Of a DNA stretch of 64,000 bases, positions 6,667 through 15,524 are shown piece after piece. Position numbers and translations under genes: made by a program. Source of the stretch: an uncultured Campylobacteraceae bacterium (GTDB lineage: Bacteria; Campylobacterota; Campylobacteria; Campylobacterales; Arcobacteraceae); contig CAKZOX010000019.1 in assembly GCA_937138295.1 (NCBI GenBank), forward strand, positions 1-64,000. The letters run 5' to 3'. The notes below the pieces were generated by a model that saw nothing but the letters and a program-made list of their open reading frames with translations, did not search any database and was not told the origin of the DNA. The first letter of the stretch is position 1. Each line of letters opens with the position of its first letter.

Positions 6667-9015
6667 TTAAAACATCAACTTAAATTCATCCACCTGATAA
6701 TTAAACAATTCTTCACTAGCGAATTTTTTTAGTTCTTCACTATTTGAGAAGAACTCTAGTAAATCTTTATCTATTTCTCCATTTATAGCCATGATAGATA
6801 GGATTTTAAATACATCTGAAAGTTTTTTTGCATCTTTATAAGGTCTATCATTTGAAGTAAGTGCTTCAAATACATCAGCAAGTACCATAATTCTATCTTC
6901 AAGGGTAATTTCATCTGCTGTTAAACCCCTTGGGTATCCTTTTCCATTTAGTTTTTCGTGGTGATTTACAGCTATATGCATTACATCTTTGTATTTTTTA
7001 GGAAAAGGTAACTCTGAAAGCATTTCATATGATAATTGTGCATGGGAGTTCATGATATCTTTTTCTTCTTTTGTAAGAGTTCCTTTTTGAATACTAAGAT
7101 TATAAATCTCTTCATCGGTAAGAATATTTTTTAGTTTACCTTTATGGGTGTATTTATATTTTGAAATATCTTGAATTCTTTGAATTTCTATTTCAGTCAT
7201 AAACTCCCCACCTATATTTGATTTTTCTACAAATGCTAAATCATCATCTATTTGAGCTATTATTTCATTATACTCTGCGTGTGTTATTTCATTTTTTAGA
7301 AGTTTGATTTCATAATCTTTTTTTAGAATGTCAAATCTACCTTGAACAATTTCAATTCTATCAATCAATTTTTCGAGTTTTCTACTTTTGTCTATGATGG
7401 CTTCAGGCATAGATATTTTACCAATATCATGAAGTAGGGCAGCTAATCTAATCTGTTCAAAATCATTTTTAGTATAGACAGTATTTTTATATATTGTTTT
7501 ATCTTTATTAATAGCAAGAGCAATATATTCAGCTATTTTAGCTACTTTTTCTATATGATGAGATGTATGTTTAGATTTTGCATCAATTGCTTTTGCTATC
7601 GTTTTTACAATAGCTTCTAAAAACTTTTCAATGCTATCTATTAAAAAGCTATTTGTTAAAGCCATAGCAGCTTGTGAAGCTAAAGCAATTACTACTTCTT
7701 CATCATTTGAATCAAAAGATATTATCTCTTTTGAAGGCGTAGTTTTATTCAACAATTGAAGAACACCTATTACATCTTCTTCATGGTTTACTAAAGGTAT
7801 TACTACCATTGATTGAGATTTATATCCTGTTTTTGCATCAAAATTCTTAGTGCCTATAAAATTATATTTATTAGATTCATAAACATCATCGATATTTATA
7901 AGTCTATTCTCCAAAGCACAAACAGCTGCTACCATAGATTTATTTTCAACACCATCTTCTTGGAATAAAGGAATACTATCCCAAGAGATTTTATTGTTTG
8001 TACCACCCATAAATAAATCAAGTTTTTTATTTTGAACAACTTGGAAGTTTAAAGACTTTTTATCATTGCTTAATGTATATAAAGTTCCACCTTCACAGTT
8101 TGTTAAATCCATAGCAAGCTCTATAATCATCTCAAAAAGTTTATCTTTATTGAGTTCACTTGATAGTTCTAAATTAATTCCAAGAAGTCTTTTGTATTTG
8201 ATATGAGTTAAAAGTTCTTGTTCAATTTTCCCAGTATCAAATTGAATTATATCTCCATCTTCAAGTATTTTATTTGAATTCTCTAGGATTTTGTTACTTA
8301 TAAGTTCATCTTTTATTTCATCAAAATAAATGTGTTTTAAATGATAAATATATACATTTAGATTTTTGTTTTTTATTGAATTTAGTTGTTCTTTTAGCAA
8401 GTTTGGAGTCAAATGATATGAACTTTTAGCAATTGCATCTAGTCTATTTGGAAAAGAACAATCTATAATTAGACCAGCTATATTTTCGTCATTATTTAAA
8501 ATAGATGTTAATTCATCATTGATGTATGTATCCCCTGATATTACATATGACTTATTATCTTTTCTAGATACCTTATATCCATATGCACCTTCACAATGAT
8601 TTGCATTAAAAGGCATTAATGAATGATTGTTTATAGTGATTATTTCATTAGGTTTTATTTCTATATATTCTATAGATGGAGTAGTTTGTTTAAAGAGATT
8701 TATTTTTTGAAAATCAGGCCATATTTTATCATTAAAAAGATGAGTCTTTATATCATCAAGAGTTTCTTTTGAAGCATAAATCTTGAGGCTTTTATGTCTA
8801 CTTTCATAGAAATTATCAAGAAGAAAAGGAAGATCTGTTATGTGGTCACTATGGGCATGGGTTAGAAAAATATGTTCTATTTCTATGGAATTATTACCAA
8901 GTGTACTAAGTATATTTCCAGCATCTATTAAAGTATTGTTAGATATTTGGAAACAAGTAGTACCTTTATTCCTAGACTTTGAACCATTAGCCCCAAGTAC
9001 TTTTACATAATTCAT
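6667..9015 (-). CDS. Metallo-beta-lactamase / GAF / HD-GYP three-domain phosphodiesterase
   Basis: A 782-residue cytosolic protein. Residues 1-250 form a metallo-beta-lactamase fold with HAHSDH (53-58), close to class II cyclic-nucleotide phosphodiesterases. A GAF domain follows (about 275-455). The C-terminal part is HD-GYP: LLHDIGKI near 525-532, HHEKLNGKGYPRG near 685-697, then the ALTSNDRPY block. HD-GYP domains hydrolyse cyclic di-GMP. HD and GYP are about 75 residues further apart than usual because of a charged, probably coiled-coil insertion. The fusion suggests cross-talk between two nucleotide signals or a GAF-gated enzyme. It is third in a minus-strand run after the aminotransferase and CDF genes, 29 bases behind the latter. 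Confidence 0.88.
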   Translation of the reverse strand: MNYVKVLGANGSKSRNKGTTCFQISNNTLIDAGNILSTLGNNSIEIEHIFLTHAHSDHITDLPFLLDNFYESRHKSLKIYASKETLDDIKTHLFNDKIWPDFQKINLFKQTTPSIEYIEIKPNEIITINNHSLMPFNANHCEGAYGYKVSRKDNKSYVISGDTYINDELTSILNNDENIAGLIIDCSFPNRLDAIAKSSYHLTPNLLKEQLNSIKNKNLNVYIYHLKHIYFDEIKDELISNKILENSNKILEDGDIIQFDTGKIEQELLTHIKYKRLLGINLELSSELNKDKLFEMIIELAMDLTNCEGGTLYTLSNDKKSLNFQVVQNKKLDLFMGGTNNKISWDSIPLFQEDGVENKSMVAAVCALENRLINIDDVYESNKYNFIGTKNFDAKTGYKSQSMVVIPLVNHEEDVIGVLQLLNKTTPSKEIISFDSNDEEVVIALASQAAMALTNSFLIDSIEKFLEAIVKTIAKAIDAKSKHTSHHIEKVAKIAEYIALAINKDKTIYKNTVYTKNDFEQIRLAALLHDIGKISMPEAIIDKSRKLEKLIDRIEIVQGRFDILKKDYEIKLLKNEITHAEYNEIIAQIDDDLAFVEKSNIGGEFMTEIEIQRIQDISKYKYTHKGKLKNILTDEEIYNLSIQKGTLTKEEKDIMNSHAQLSYEMLSELPFPKKYKDVMHIAVNHHEKLNGKGYPRGLTADEITLEDRIMVLADVFEALTSNDRPYKDAKKLSDVFKILSIMAINGEIDKDLLEFFSNSEELKKFASEELFNYQVDEFKLMF

Positions 9016-9044
9016 ATCTTCTCCTTGGAATTAATATTCAAAGA

Positions 9045-9956
9045 TTAAAGATTAGTAGAGTAACTTAAGTTTTTATTCTCTTCATTCATTAAAAAGTCAT
9101 CATATGGATCCATATGAATGTTGATTATCCAATCTCTTTTAGGATCGATTTTTTTAATTTTATCTTCAATATTGTCGGTTGCTCTATGCGCATCCATTAA
9201 AGTTATTAGGCAGTCAAAAACTAAATGAACTTCAACAAATGTTTGGTGACCTGCTTCTCTTGTTCTTAGTAAATGGTAAGCATTAACTTTTTCATTTGCT
9301 TTAATGATAGTTTCTATCTTTTCAGTTATATCTTCATCAACAGCTCTATCAAGTAATACTAAAACTCCTTCTTTGATAAGTTCATAAGCAGAGTACATAA
9401 TATATAAAGCAATTCCACCACCAACAAAAACATCGATGATTTCATATCCCGTAAAACCAACTAAAACTAGTGAAATTAAAACAGCTGCATTACTATAAAC
9501 ATCAGTTTTATAGTGTAGGGCATCAGCTTTAATAACCATAGAATTAGTTTTTTTAGCGATTGAATTTAGGAATATTACTAAAGAAATAGTAATAATTAGT
9601 GAAGCAATCATAACATAAATAGAGATATCTAAATATTGTGATATCTCTCCATTTATAGCTTTATCAATTGCTTGATAAAGTAAAAAAAGACCAGAAATAG
9701 TAATAATCGTACCTTCAATTACAGAAGCTAAGGCTTCAATTTTACCTCTTCCATAATTGAAATTTTTGTCTGCAGGTTTTTCAGAATTTGATATTGCAAA
9801 ATAATTGAAAATAGATACAAACATATCTAAAACTGAATCAATTGCTGAAGCTAATACGGCAACTGATCCACTTGCAATACCAATCACTAATTTCATGATT
9901 GTTAGTACTGCTGCGACGCTTGATGATATTACTGTGGCTTTTTTTTGTATAGTCAT
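9045..9956 (-). CDS. Cation diffusion facilitator (CDF) metal exporter, FieF-like
   Basis: A 303-residue inner-membrane protein with about six membrane segments and a C-terminal cytoplasmic domain. The tetrahedral transport site is visible: D40 and D44 (SAIDSVLD) in segment 2 and H148 and D152 (LHYKTD) in segment 5. The DD-HD set is that of FieF/YiiP-type zinc (and iron) / proton antiporters. The C-terminal domain contains the usual metal-site histidines (RTREAGHQTFVEVHL, DAHRATDNIE). It starts two bases after the aminotransferase stop, so it is in the same operon. Zinc as main substrate is inferred from the site residues. Confidence 0.92.
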   Translation of the reverse strand: MTIQKKATVISSSVAAVLTIMKLVIGIASGSVAVLASAIDSVLDMFVSIFNYFAISNSEKPADKNFNYGRGKIEALASVIEGTIITISGLFLLYQAIDKAINGEISQYLDISIYVMIASLIITISLVIFLNSIAKKTNSMVIKADALHYKTDVYSNAAVLISLVLVGFTGYEIIDVFVGGGIALYIMYSAYELIKEGVLVLLDRAVDEDITEKIETIIKANEKVNAYHLLRTREAGHQTFVEVHLVFDCLITLMDAHRATDNIEDKIKKIDPKRDWIINIHMDPYDDFLMNEENKNLSYSTNL

Positions 9957-9958
9957 GA

Positions 9959-11128
9959 TTATTTATTTTCTACAAACTCTTTAACTCTTTTGATACCTTC
10001 AACGATACTTGCTGTATCAGTTGCAAAAGAGAATCTTACATAACCTTCTGTTCCAAATGCTAAACCAGGAACTAAAGCTACACCTTTTTGCTCTAATAAT
10101 TCTTCACAGAATTTTACAGAGTCATTTGTTACCCCTTGGATATTTACAAATAAGTAAAATGCTCCATCAGGTTCTACGCATGATAAACCTTCAATGTCAT
10201 TGAAAGATTGTACAGCGATATTTTTTCTTTTTTCAAATTCAACTCTCATCATTTCGATTGTTTCATCAGCTTCACCCATAAGTGCAGGAATTGCAGCCCA
10301 TTGTGTGATTGAATTAACATTTGAAGTTACTTGACCTTGAAGTTTAATCATAGCTTTTACTAAATCAACATTTGGAGTTGCAATATATCCAAATCTCCAT
10401 CCTGTCATAGCAACTGATTTACTTAGTCCATTGATTGTTACTGTTCTTTGGTACATATCTTCTGAAATTTCTGCACATGTAGTGAATTTTTTTCCATCAT
10501 ACATGATTTTTTCATACATTTCATCAGCAAATAATAAAATATCAGTACCTTTTAAAACTTCAGCAATAGCTTCAAGTTCTTCTCTTGAATAAACAGCACC
10601 AGTTGGATTAGATGGTGAGTTTAAAAGTAAGATTTTTGTATTAGGTGTGATAGCATTTTTTAATTGTTCTGCTGTAATTTTAAAGTTTGATGTATCATCA
10701 GTTTCAATAACAACTGGTGTTCCACCTGAAAACTTAACTTGCTCTGGATAAGTAACCCAATAAGGAGCCGGAATAATTACTTCATCACCTTCTTCAATAA
10801 GTACTTGAAATAGATTAAATAAAGAGTGTTTAGCACCATTACTGATAATAATGTTATCCATGTTGTATTCAATACCATGGTCTCTTTTTAGTTTTTCGAT
10901 AATTGCTTTTTTGGTTTCTGGAATACCCTCAACTGCTGTATATTTAGTATGTCCATCTATAATAGCTTGAATAGCAGCTTGTTTAATTACTTCTGGAGTA
11001 TTAAAATCTGGTTCCCCAGCACTAAAACTAAGGATATCCTTTCCTTGAGCTTTTAGTTCTCTACCTAAGGCTGTAATTGCCATAGTAACTGAAGGAGACA
11101 AATTCTCCATTCTTTTTGCAATTTTCAT
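9959..11128 (-). CDS. Aspartate aminotransferase (class I, pyridoxal phosphate)
   Basis: A 389-residue fold-type I aminotransferase that interconverts aspartate/2-oxoglutarate and oxaloacetate/glutamate. Seen: SAGEPDFNTP near the N-terminus, NSPSNPTGAVYS (substrate loop), and the Schiff-base lysine in NGLSKSVAMTGWRFGY. A TTG at 11146 would add six residues, but ATG at 11128 sits eight bases after AAGGA, so I use it. The sequence type is that of the thermophile/Gram-positive-like (Ib) aspartate aminotransferases; some of these also act on prephenate, so substrate range is not certain. First gene of the minus-strand operon with the CDF exporter and phosphodiesterase. Confidence 0.92.
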   Translation of the reverse strand: MKIAKRMENLSPSVTMAITALGRELKAQGKDILSFSAGEPDFNTPEVIKQAAIQAIIDGHTKYTAVEGIPETKKAIIEKLKRDHGIEYNMDNIIISNGAKHSLFNLFQVLIEEGDEVIIPAPYWVTYPEQVKFSGGTPVVIETDDTSNFKITAEQLKNAITPNTKILLLNSPSNPTGAVYSREELEAIAEVLKGTDILLFADEMYEKIMYDGKKFTTCAEISEDMYQRTVTINGLSKSVAMTGWRFGYIATPNVDLVKAMIKLQGQVTSNVNSITQWAAIPALMGEADETIEMMRVEFEKRKNIAVQSFNDIEGLSCVEPDGAFYLFVNIQGVTNDSVKFCEELLEQKGVALVPGLAFGTEGYVRFSFATDTASIVEGIKRVKEFVENK

Positions 11129-11170
11129 TAACTTTTTCCTTGTCAATTAAAGTAATCTATATACTTTCGA

Positions 11171-11176
11171 TATAAT
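11171..11176 (+). promoter_or_regulatory. -10 box for the YgjP-like gene
   Basis: TATAAT at 11171-11176 in the divergent gap, about 39 bases before the TTG start. No clear -35 box, as is usual in this group of bacteria. Confidence 0.45.
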
Positions 11177-11214
11177 AGTACGGGATTATATCCAACATAT
11201 GCTTAAGGATTAGT

Positions 11215-11820
11215 TTGCTGAATTTTGAAACAAAGATAAAAGATTTAAATGTAACCGTAAAGTTCGAGACTCGAAAAAGAATGAAAAACCTCTATATAAG
11301 AGTAATTGATAATGAGAATATTCATATTAAAGCAGGTTCATATTTTAATTCTATTGATGCAAAAATCTTCTTAGATAAGAAAGAAGACTGGATTTACAAT
11401 AAATTAATAGAATTGAAAAAAGTATCTCTACTAAAAGATGAATTTTTGTATTTTGGAAAAGTAGAAAAAAAAGAGCTTTATGATTTAGAAGATGAAAAAT
11501 CAGTTGATGAGTTTTACAGAAAACAAGCAAATGAGTATATAACTTTTTTAGTAGATAAACATTCTAAAATTATGAATTTATTTCCTACAAAAGTATCTTT
11601 TAGAAAAAATAAAAGAACATGGGGTTCTTGTAACTTTAAAAATGAAATTAGATTTAATTTTTTATTAATGAAATATCCAATACAAATTATTGAATATGTT
11701 GTAATTCATGAATTAGCTCACATTGTCCATAAAAATCATTCAAAAGATTTTTGGAATTTAGTTGAGACTTATTGTAGTGATTACAAAGATAGAGAAAAAT
11801 TATTTAAGACTTTTTTATAA
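11215..11820 (+). CDS. YgjP-like zinc metallopeptidase (DUF45)
   Basis: A 201-residue protein of the YgjP/WLM (DUF45) family. The zinc-site helix is VVIHELAHIVHKNHSKDFW, i.e. HExxH with a downstream third-ligand histidine; the family phrase RTWGSCN precedes it. Members are predicted cytosolic metalloproteases, often associated with DNA repair or restriction loci, but function is not established. TTG start at 11215 follows AAGGA at 11205-11209. The 3' end overlaps the convergent DUF721-like gene by 17 bases. Confidence 0.87.
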   Translation: MLNFETKIKDLNVTVKFETRKRMKNLYIRVIDNENIHIKAGSYFNSIDAKIFLDKKEDWIYNKLIELKKVSLLKDEFLYFGKVEKKELYDLEDEKSVDEFYRKQANEYITFLVDKHSKIMNLFPTKVSFRKNKRTWGSCNFKNEIRFNFLLMKYPIQIIEYVVIHELAHIVHKNHSKDFWNLVETYCSDYKDREKLFKTFL

Positions 11821-12220
11821 TATTTCTTATCTTCTCAAACTCTTCATTTAAAACAGGATTTGTAACCTTATTTTCAAATATTCCGTATGATCTTTCTTCA
11901 TATAGAATCGGTTCTTTTTTAGGTGCTTCTTTTTTTTCGATAACATTAGTTACGAAGAATTTTACATCTGCAACATCAATTTTATTATAAGTTTTTAATA
12001 ATGATTTTATAAGTGCTTTGTTATACTCAAACTCCATTTTATAAACGGGATGAGTAAGTACAAAAAATAGAATATTATTTCTTACATAACCGAATTTTAC
12101 ACCTTTGCTAAGTTTCAAAGGAAGAAGCTCTACAAACTTCTTAATTGCTTGCGAAGAGTTGATTTTACCAAATTGAGGATTATTTTTTAAATGTTTAATT
12201 ATTTCAAGCATATTTTTCAT
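11804..12220 (-). CDS. Small DUF721 (DciA-like) protein
   Basis: A 138-residue soluble protein. The middle (about 45-110: ILFFVLTHPVYKMEFEYNK, then LLKTYNKI, then VADVKFFVTN) has the layout of DUF721, the family that includes DciA, the ancestral loader of the DnaB helicase. The C-terminal 28 residues are charged and probably flexible. The start lies within the region that overlaps the divergent small lipoprotein frame; M4 (12211) is an alternative start, and neither has a clear ribosome site. Assignment is by pattern only. Confidence 0.65.
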   Translation of the reverse strand: MKNMLEIIKHLKNNPQFGKINSSQAIKKFVELLPLKLSKGVKFGYVRNNILFFVLTHPVYKMEFEYNKALIKSLLKTYNKIDVADVKFFVTNVIEKKEAPKKEPILYEERSYGIFENKVTNPVLNEEFEKIRNIIKKS

Positions 12221-12310
12221 GCGACTATTATATCAATTTTTGTTTTATCTTTCAGTGGTTGTGGATATAAAGATACTCCTAAACACACTCAAAAAGAAAT
12301 TAAACAATGA
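12191..12310 (+). CDS. Small lipoprotein (39 aa) coupled to nadB
   Basis: An ATG at 12191, 11 bases after GAGGA (12175-12179), opens a 39-codon frame: a short positively charged N-region, a hydrophobic stretch (TIISIFVLSF), lipobox-like FSGC with C24, and a polar tail GYKDTPKHTQKEIKQ. The TGA stop at 12308-12310 overlaps the nadB ATG by four bases (ATGA), typical of a real operon partner. The shape resembles the small GCGxK lipoproteins (LptM/YifL type). Its 5' end overlaps the divergent DUF721-like gene by 30 bases, which weakens the start call. Confidence 0.6.
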   Translation: MFNYFKHIFHATIISIFVLSFSGCGYKDTPKHTQKEIKQ

Positions 12311-13764
12311 AAAAAATCTATGATTACATAATCATAGGAACAGGTATTGCTGGTTTAAATGCAGCAAGATTAATTCCTAAAGATAAAAAAGTTTTAATAC
12401 TTTGTAAAAAAAATCCTTGGAACTGTAATACATATTGGGCACAAGGTGGAATTGCAAAAGCAGTTGATGAAAGTGATATTGAAGATCATATCAATGATAC
12501 ATTAATTGCAGGAGCTGAATTTAACAACAAAGATGCAGTTAGACTTTTAAGTGAAAAGTCTATTGATGCAGTTCCAAACTTAATAAATGCAGGAATGCAA
12601 TTTGACAAAAACGAAAAAGGTGAAGTAGTTTACACAAAAGAAGCAGCACACTGTAGAAGTAGAATTTTACATGCAGATGGTGATGCAACAGGTAAGATGA
12701 TTCATGAATTTTTAATGTCAAAAAATGAACACGAACTAAAAGATAATGTAGTGGTTTGTGATTTATTAATTCAAGATGATATTTGCTATGGAGTTGAGTA
12801 CTTTGTAAGTGAAACACAAACTGAAATAGCATATGCACATAATACTATTATTGCAAGTGGTGGAATAGGTGCTTTATATAAGTATCATACTAATTCAACT
12901 GTAATAGCAGGAGAAGTTCAAGGTATTATTTTAGAAAAAGGCTTACCTTTAAAAGATATGGAGATGACTCAATTTCATCCTACAGTAGTAAGAGGTACTA
13001 CATTTGCTAGAAAACCTTTGATTTCTGAAGCTTTAAGGGGTGAGGGTGCTTATGTTGTTGATGATGAAAATAGAAGATTTTTATTTGATTATCATGAAGA
13101 TGGCGAATTAGCTCCTAGAGATGTGGTTAGTAGGTCTATTTATGATTATAATATGAGAACAAAAAAACCAGTATTTTTATCATTTGAGCAATTTGAACCA
13201 GAACAATTTAGAAAAAGATTTCCAAATATTTATGCAAATCTAAAGTCTTTAGGTCATGAGTTACCTAAGGATAATGTATCTATTTCTCCAGCATTTCATT
13301 ATAGTATGGGTGGAATTGAAAGTACTTTAGATGCAAAAGTAATTGGAATGAAAAATTTATATGCTGTAGGTGAATGTGCTTGTACAGGTGTTCATGGAGC
13401 AAATAGACTTGCTTCTAATTCTTTGCTTGAAGGATTAGTGTTTTCTCAAGTAGCTGTAGAAAATATTCAAAAGGATAATTTACATCTTGATTTTGATGAA
13501 TATAAAAAGCCTATAAGAACTTTTGTTAGAAATGAAAAAAATGATGAAAAAATCAAAACTCACTTAAGAAAAATTATGTGGGAAAGTGCAGGAATTCAAA
13601 GGGATAAAAAAACTCTTGAAAAATCAATCGCACAACTTGATTCTTATCTAAAAGAAAAAATTGGAAGACTTTTATTCTTAAGACTTCTAACTGCAAGAGC
13701 AGTTTTAATTTCAGCTTTTAACAGAGATGTTTCTGTGGGCGCTCACTTTATTAAAGAGAATTAA
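12307..13764 (+). CDS. nadB: L-aspartate oxidase
   Basis: A 485-residue flavoprotein of the succinate dehydrogenase/fumarate reductase flavoprotein family that oxidises aspartate to iminoaspartate, the first step of de novo NAD synthesis. Seen: FAD dinucleotide motif GTGIAGLNAAR at the N-terminus, TYWAQGGIAKAV, MTQFHPT with the active-site histidine, the arginine-containing PRDVVSRSI, and ANRLASNSLLEGLVFS near the C-terminus. Slightly shorter than E. coli NadB, but all core blocks are present. nadA and nadC are not adjacent. ATGA overlap with the small lipoprotein. Confidence 0.95.
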   Translation: MKKIYDYIIIGTGIAGLNAARLIPKDKKVLILCKKNPWNCNTYWAQGGIAKAVDESDIEDHINDTLIAGAEFNNKDAVRLLSEKSIDAVPNLINAGMQFDKNEKGEVVYTKEAAHCRSRILHADGDATGKMIHEFLMSKNEHELKDNVVVCDLLIQDDICYGVEYFVSETQTEIAYAHNTIIASGGIGALYKYHTNSTVIAGEVQGIILEKGLPLKDMEMTQFHPTVVRGTTFARKPLISEALRGEGAYVVDDENRRFLFDYHEDGELAPRDVVSRSIYDYNMRTKKPVFLSFEQFEPEQFRKRFPNIYANLKSLGHELPKDNVSISPAFHYSMGGIESTLDAKVIGMKNLYAVGECACTGVHGANRLASNSLLEGLVFSQVAVENIQKDNLHLDFDEYKKPIRTFVRNEKNDEKIKTHLRKIMWESAGIQRDKKTLEKSIAQLDSYLKEKIGRLLFLRLLTARAVLISAFNRDVSVGAHFIKEN

Positions 13765-13779
13765 TCAAAAATTCTCTTT
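13753..13779 (+). terminator. nadB terminator hairpin
   Basis: AAAGAGAATT (13753-13762) pairs perfectly with AATTCTCTTT (13770-13779) around a 7-base loop. The stem begins inside the last nadB codons. The T-run is short, so efficiency is uncertain. Confidence 0.6.
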
Positions 13780-13803
13780 AATATAATTTAACATAAACTA
13801 AGA

Positions 13804-13809
13804 TATAAT
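13804..13809 (+). promoter_or_regulatory. -10 box of guaA
   Basis: TATAAT at 13804-13809, about 47 bases before the guaA ATG and just after the nadB hairpin, with AAGGA before the ATG. Confidence 0.5.
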
Positions 13810-13856
13810 CCAAGACTATTTTTTGTAAAACACAAGCACAAAAAGGAAATTAATAT

Positions 13857-15392
13857 ATGAAACACGTACCAATAGTTGTACTTGATTTTGGTAGTCAATA
13901 TACACAAATCATCGCTAGAAAACTAAGAGAATCAGGAGTTTATTCTGAAATCGTTCCATACAGTGAAAGTATTGAAGATATCATGGCAAGAACACCAAAA
14001 GGAATCATTCTTTCAGGTGGACCTGCTTCAGTTTATGCTCATGATGCTTATCATCCAGACGCTACAATTTTTGATTTAGGTTTACCTATTTTAGGAATTT
14101 GTTATGGTATGCAACTTATTTCTCAACACTTTGGTGGAAGCGTAATTCCAGCTGATCACCACGAATACGGAAAAGCTAAATTAAAATTTGAAACACCAAG
14201 TGATATCTTTAAAGATACTACTGATGGTCAAACAGTATGGATGTCCCATGGAGATAGAGTTGAAAAAATTCCAGAAGGATTTGAAAAAATCGCTACTAGT
14301 GAAAACTCTCCATTTGCAGCAATCGCTGATTTAGATAGATTAGTATATGCATTCCAATTTCACCCTGAAGTTTATCACTCAGATGAAGGTGCAAAATTAC
14401 TTAAAAACTTCGCTAAACACATTTGTGGATGTGAATCAACTTGGAATATGGGTTCATTTGCTAAAGAGCAAATGCAAAAAATTAAAGACCAAGTTGGAAC
14501 TAAAAAAGTTCTATGTGGAGTTTCAGGTGGAGTTGATTCATCAGTTGTAGCAACACTTTTAGCAGAAGCTATTGGGGATCAATTAATTCCTGTGTTTGTA
14601 GATAATGGTTTATTAAGAGCAAATGAAAGAGAACAAGTTGAAGCTATGTTCAAAGCAAGAGGCGTTAATTTAATTACAGTTGATGCTAGTGAAGCTTTCC
14701 TTTCTAGATTAGCTGGTGTAACAGACCCAGAAACAAAAAGAAAAATCATCGGTGAAACATTTATTCAAGTGTTTGATGAAGAAGCAAAAAAACATGATGG
14801 AATTGAGTTTTTAGCTCAAGGTACACTTTATACAGATGTTATTGAATCAGTTTCAGTTAAAGGACCATCAAAAACTATTAAATCACACCACAATGTTGGT
14901 GGATTACCTGATTGGATGACTTTTGAATTAATTGAACCTTTAAGAGAAATCTTTAAAGATGAGGTTAGATTATTAGGACTTGAATTAGGATTACCAAAAG
15001 ATATGATTGGTAGACATCCTTTCCCTGGACCAGGACTTGCTATTAGAGTAATGGGAGATGTTAATAAACCTGATTTAGAGTTATTAAGAAAAGCAGATAC
15101 TATTATGTTAGATGTTTTACATGCTACAGGATTATATGATAAAACTTGGCAAGCATTTACAGTATTATTAAATGTAAAATCTGTAGGTGTAATGGGTGAT
15201 AACAGAACTTATGACAATACAGTATGTGTTAGAATTGTTGAAGCAACAGATGGTATGACAGCAACATTTGCTCATATTCCACATGATGTGTTAGAAACAA
15301 TTTCAAGAAGAATTATCAACGAAGTTGATGGAATCAACAGAGTTGTTTATGATATCTCTTCTAAACCACCTGCAACAATTGAGTGGGAATAA
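13857..15392 (+). CDS. guaA: GMP synthase (glutamine-hydrolysing)
   Basis: A 511-residue enzyme that aminates XMP to GMP. N-terminal class I glutamine amidotransferase: oxyanion region [10 protein letters not shown], nucleophile cysteine in GICYGMQ, and the His-Glu pair in QFHPEVYH. The ATP pyrophosphatase domain has the P-loop GVSGGVDSS, and the C-terminal dimerisation domain carries [16 protein letters not shown] and ends KPPATIEWE. Full length. Codon use is a little richer in C-ending codons than neighbours, as expected for a well-expressed housekeeping gene. Followed directly by two hairpins. Confidence 0.98.
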   Translation: MKHVPIVVLDFGSQYTQIIARKLRESGVYSEIVPYSESIEDIMARTPKGIILSGGPASVYAHDAYHPDATIFDLGLPILGICYGMQLISQHFGGSVIPADHHEYGKAKLKFETPSDIFKDTTDGQTVWMSHGDRVEKIPEGFEKIATSENSPFAAIADLDRLVYAFQFHPEVYHSDEGAKLLKNFAKHICGCESTWNMGSFAKEQMQKIKDQVGTKKVLCGVSGGVDSSVVATLLAEAIGDQLIPVFVDNGLLRANEREQVEAMFKARGVNLITVDASEAFLSRLAGVTDPETKRKIIGETFIQVFDEEAKKHDGIEFLAQGTLYTDVIESVSVKGPSKTIKSHHNVGGLPDWMTFELIEPLREIFKDEVRLLGLELGLPKDMIGRHPFPGPGLAIRVMGDVNKPDLELLRKADTIMLDVLHATGLYDKTWQAFTVLLNVKSVGVMGDNRTYDNTVCVRIVEATDGMTATFAHIPHDVLETISRRIINEVDGINRVVYDISSKPPATIEWE

Positions 15393-15435
15393 AAGCGAAA
15401 GCTTTTATTCTTAAAATTGAATTTTTCAATTTTAA
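15387..15435 (+). terminator. Tandem hairpins at the 3' end of guaA
   Basis: First hairpin 15387-15410: ten-base stem GAATAAAAGC / GCTTTTATTC closed by a GAAA tetraloop; it contains the guaA stop codon. Immediately after it, 15411-15435: eleven-base stem TTAAAATTGAA / TTCAATTTTAA with a 3-base loop. The first is a compact, stable terminator-like or RNA-stabilising stem, and the second is AU-only. Confidence 0.65.
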
Positions 15436-15524
15436 TCTTCAAAAAAATAAATCTTACAAACTTACATTAAATTATTCAAACTTCAATTCTATAAATAAAT
15501 CATAACTAAAAGGAATAAATTATC

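Noticed and set aside
12560-12838. Minus-strand 92-codon frame inside nadB
   Set aside because: Antisense shadow: His/Leu-rich composition from complementing AT-rich coding sequence, no ribosome site.
15387-15410. Purine-responsive riboswitch near guaA
   Set aside because: It is a simple tetraloop hairpin at the 3' end of the gene, with no aptamer-like structure.
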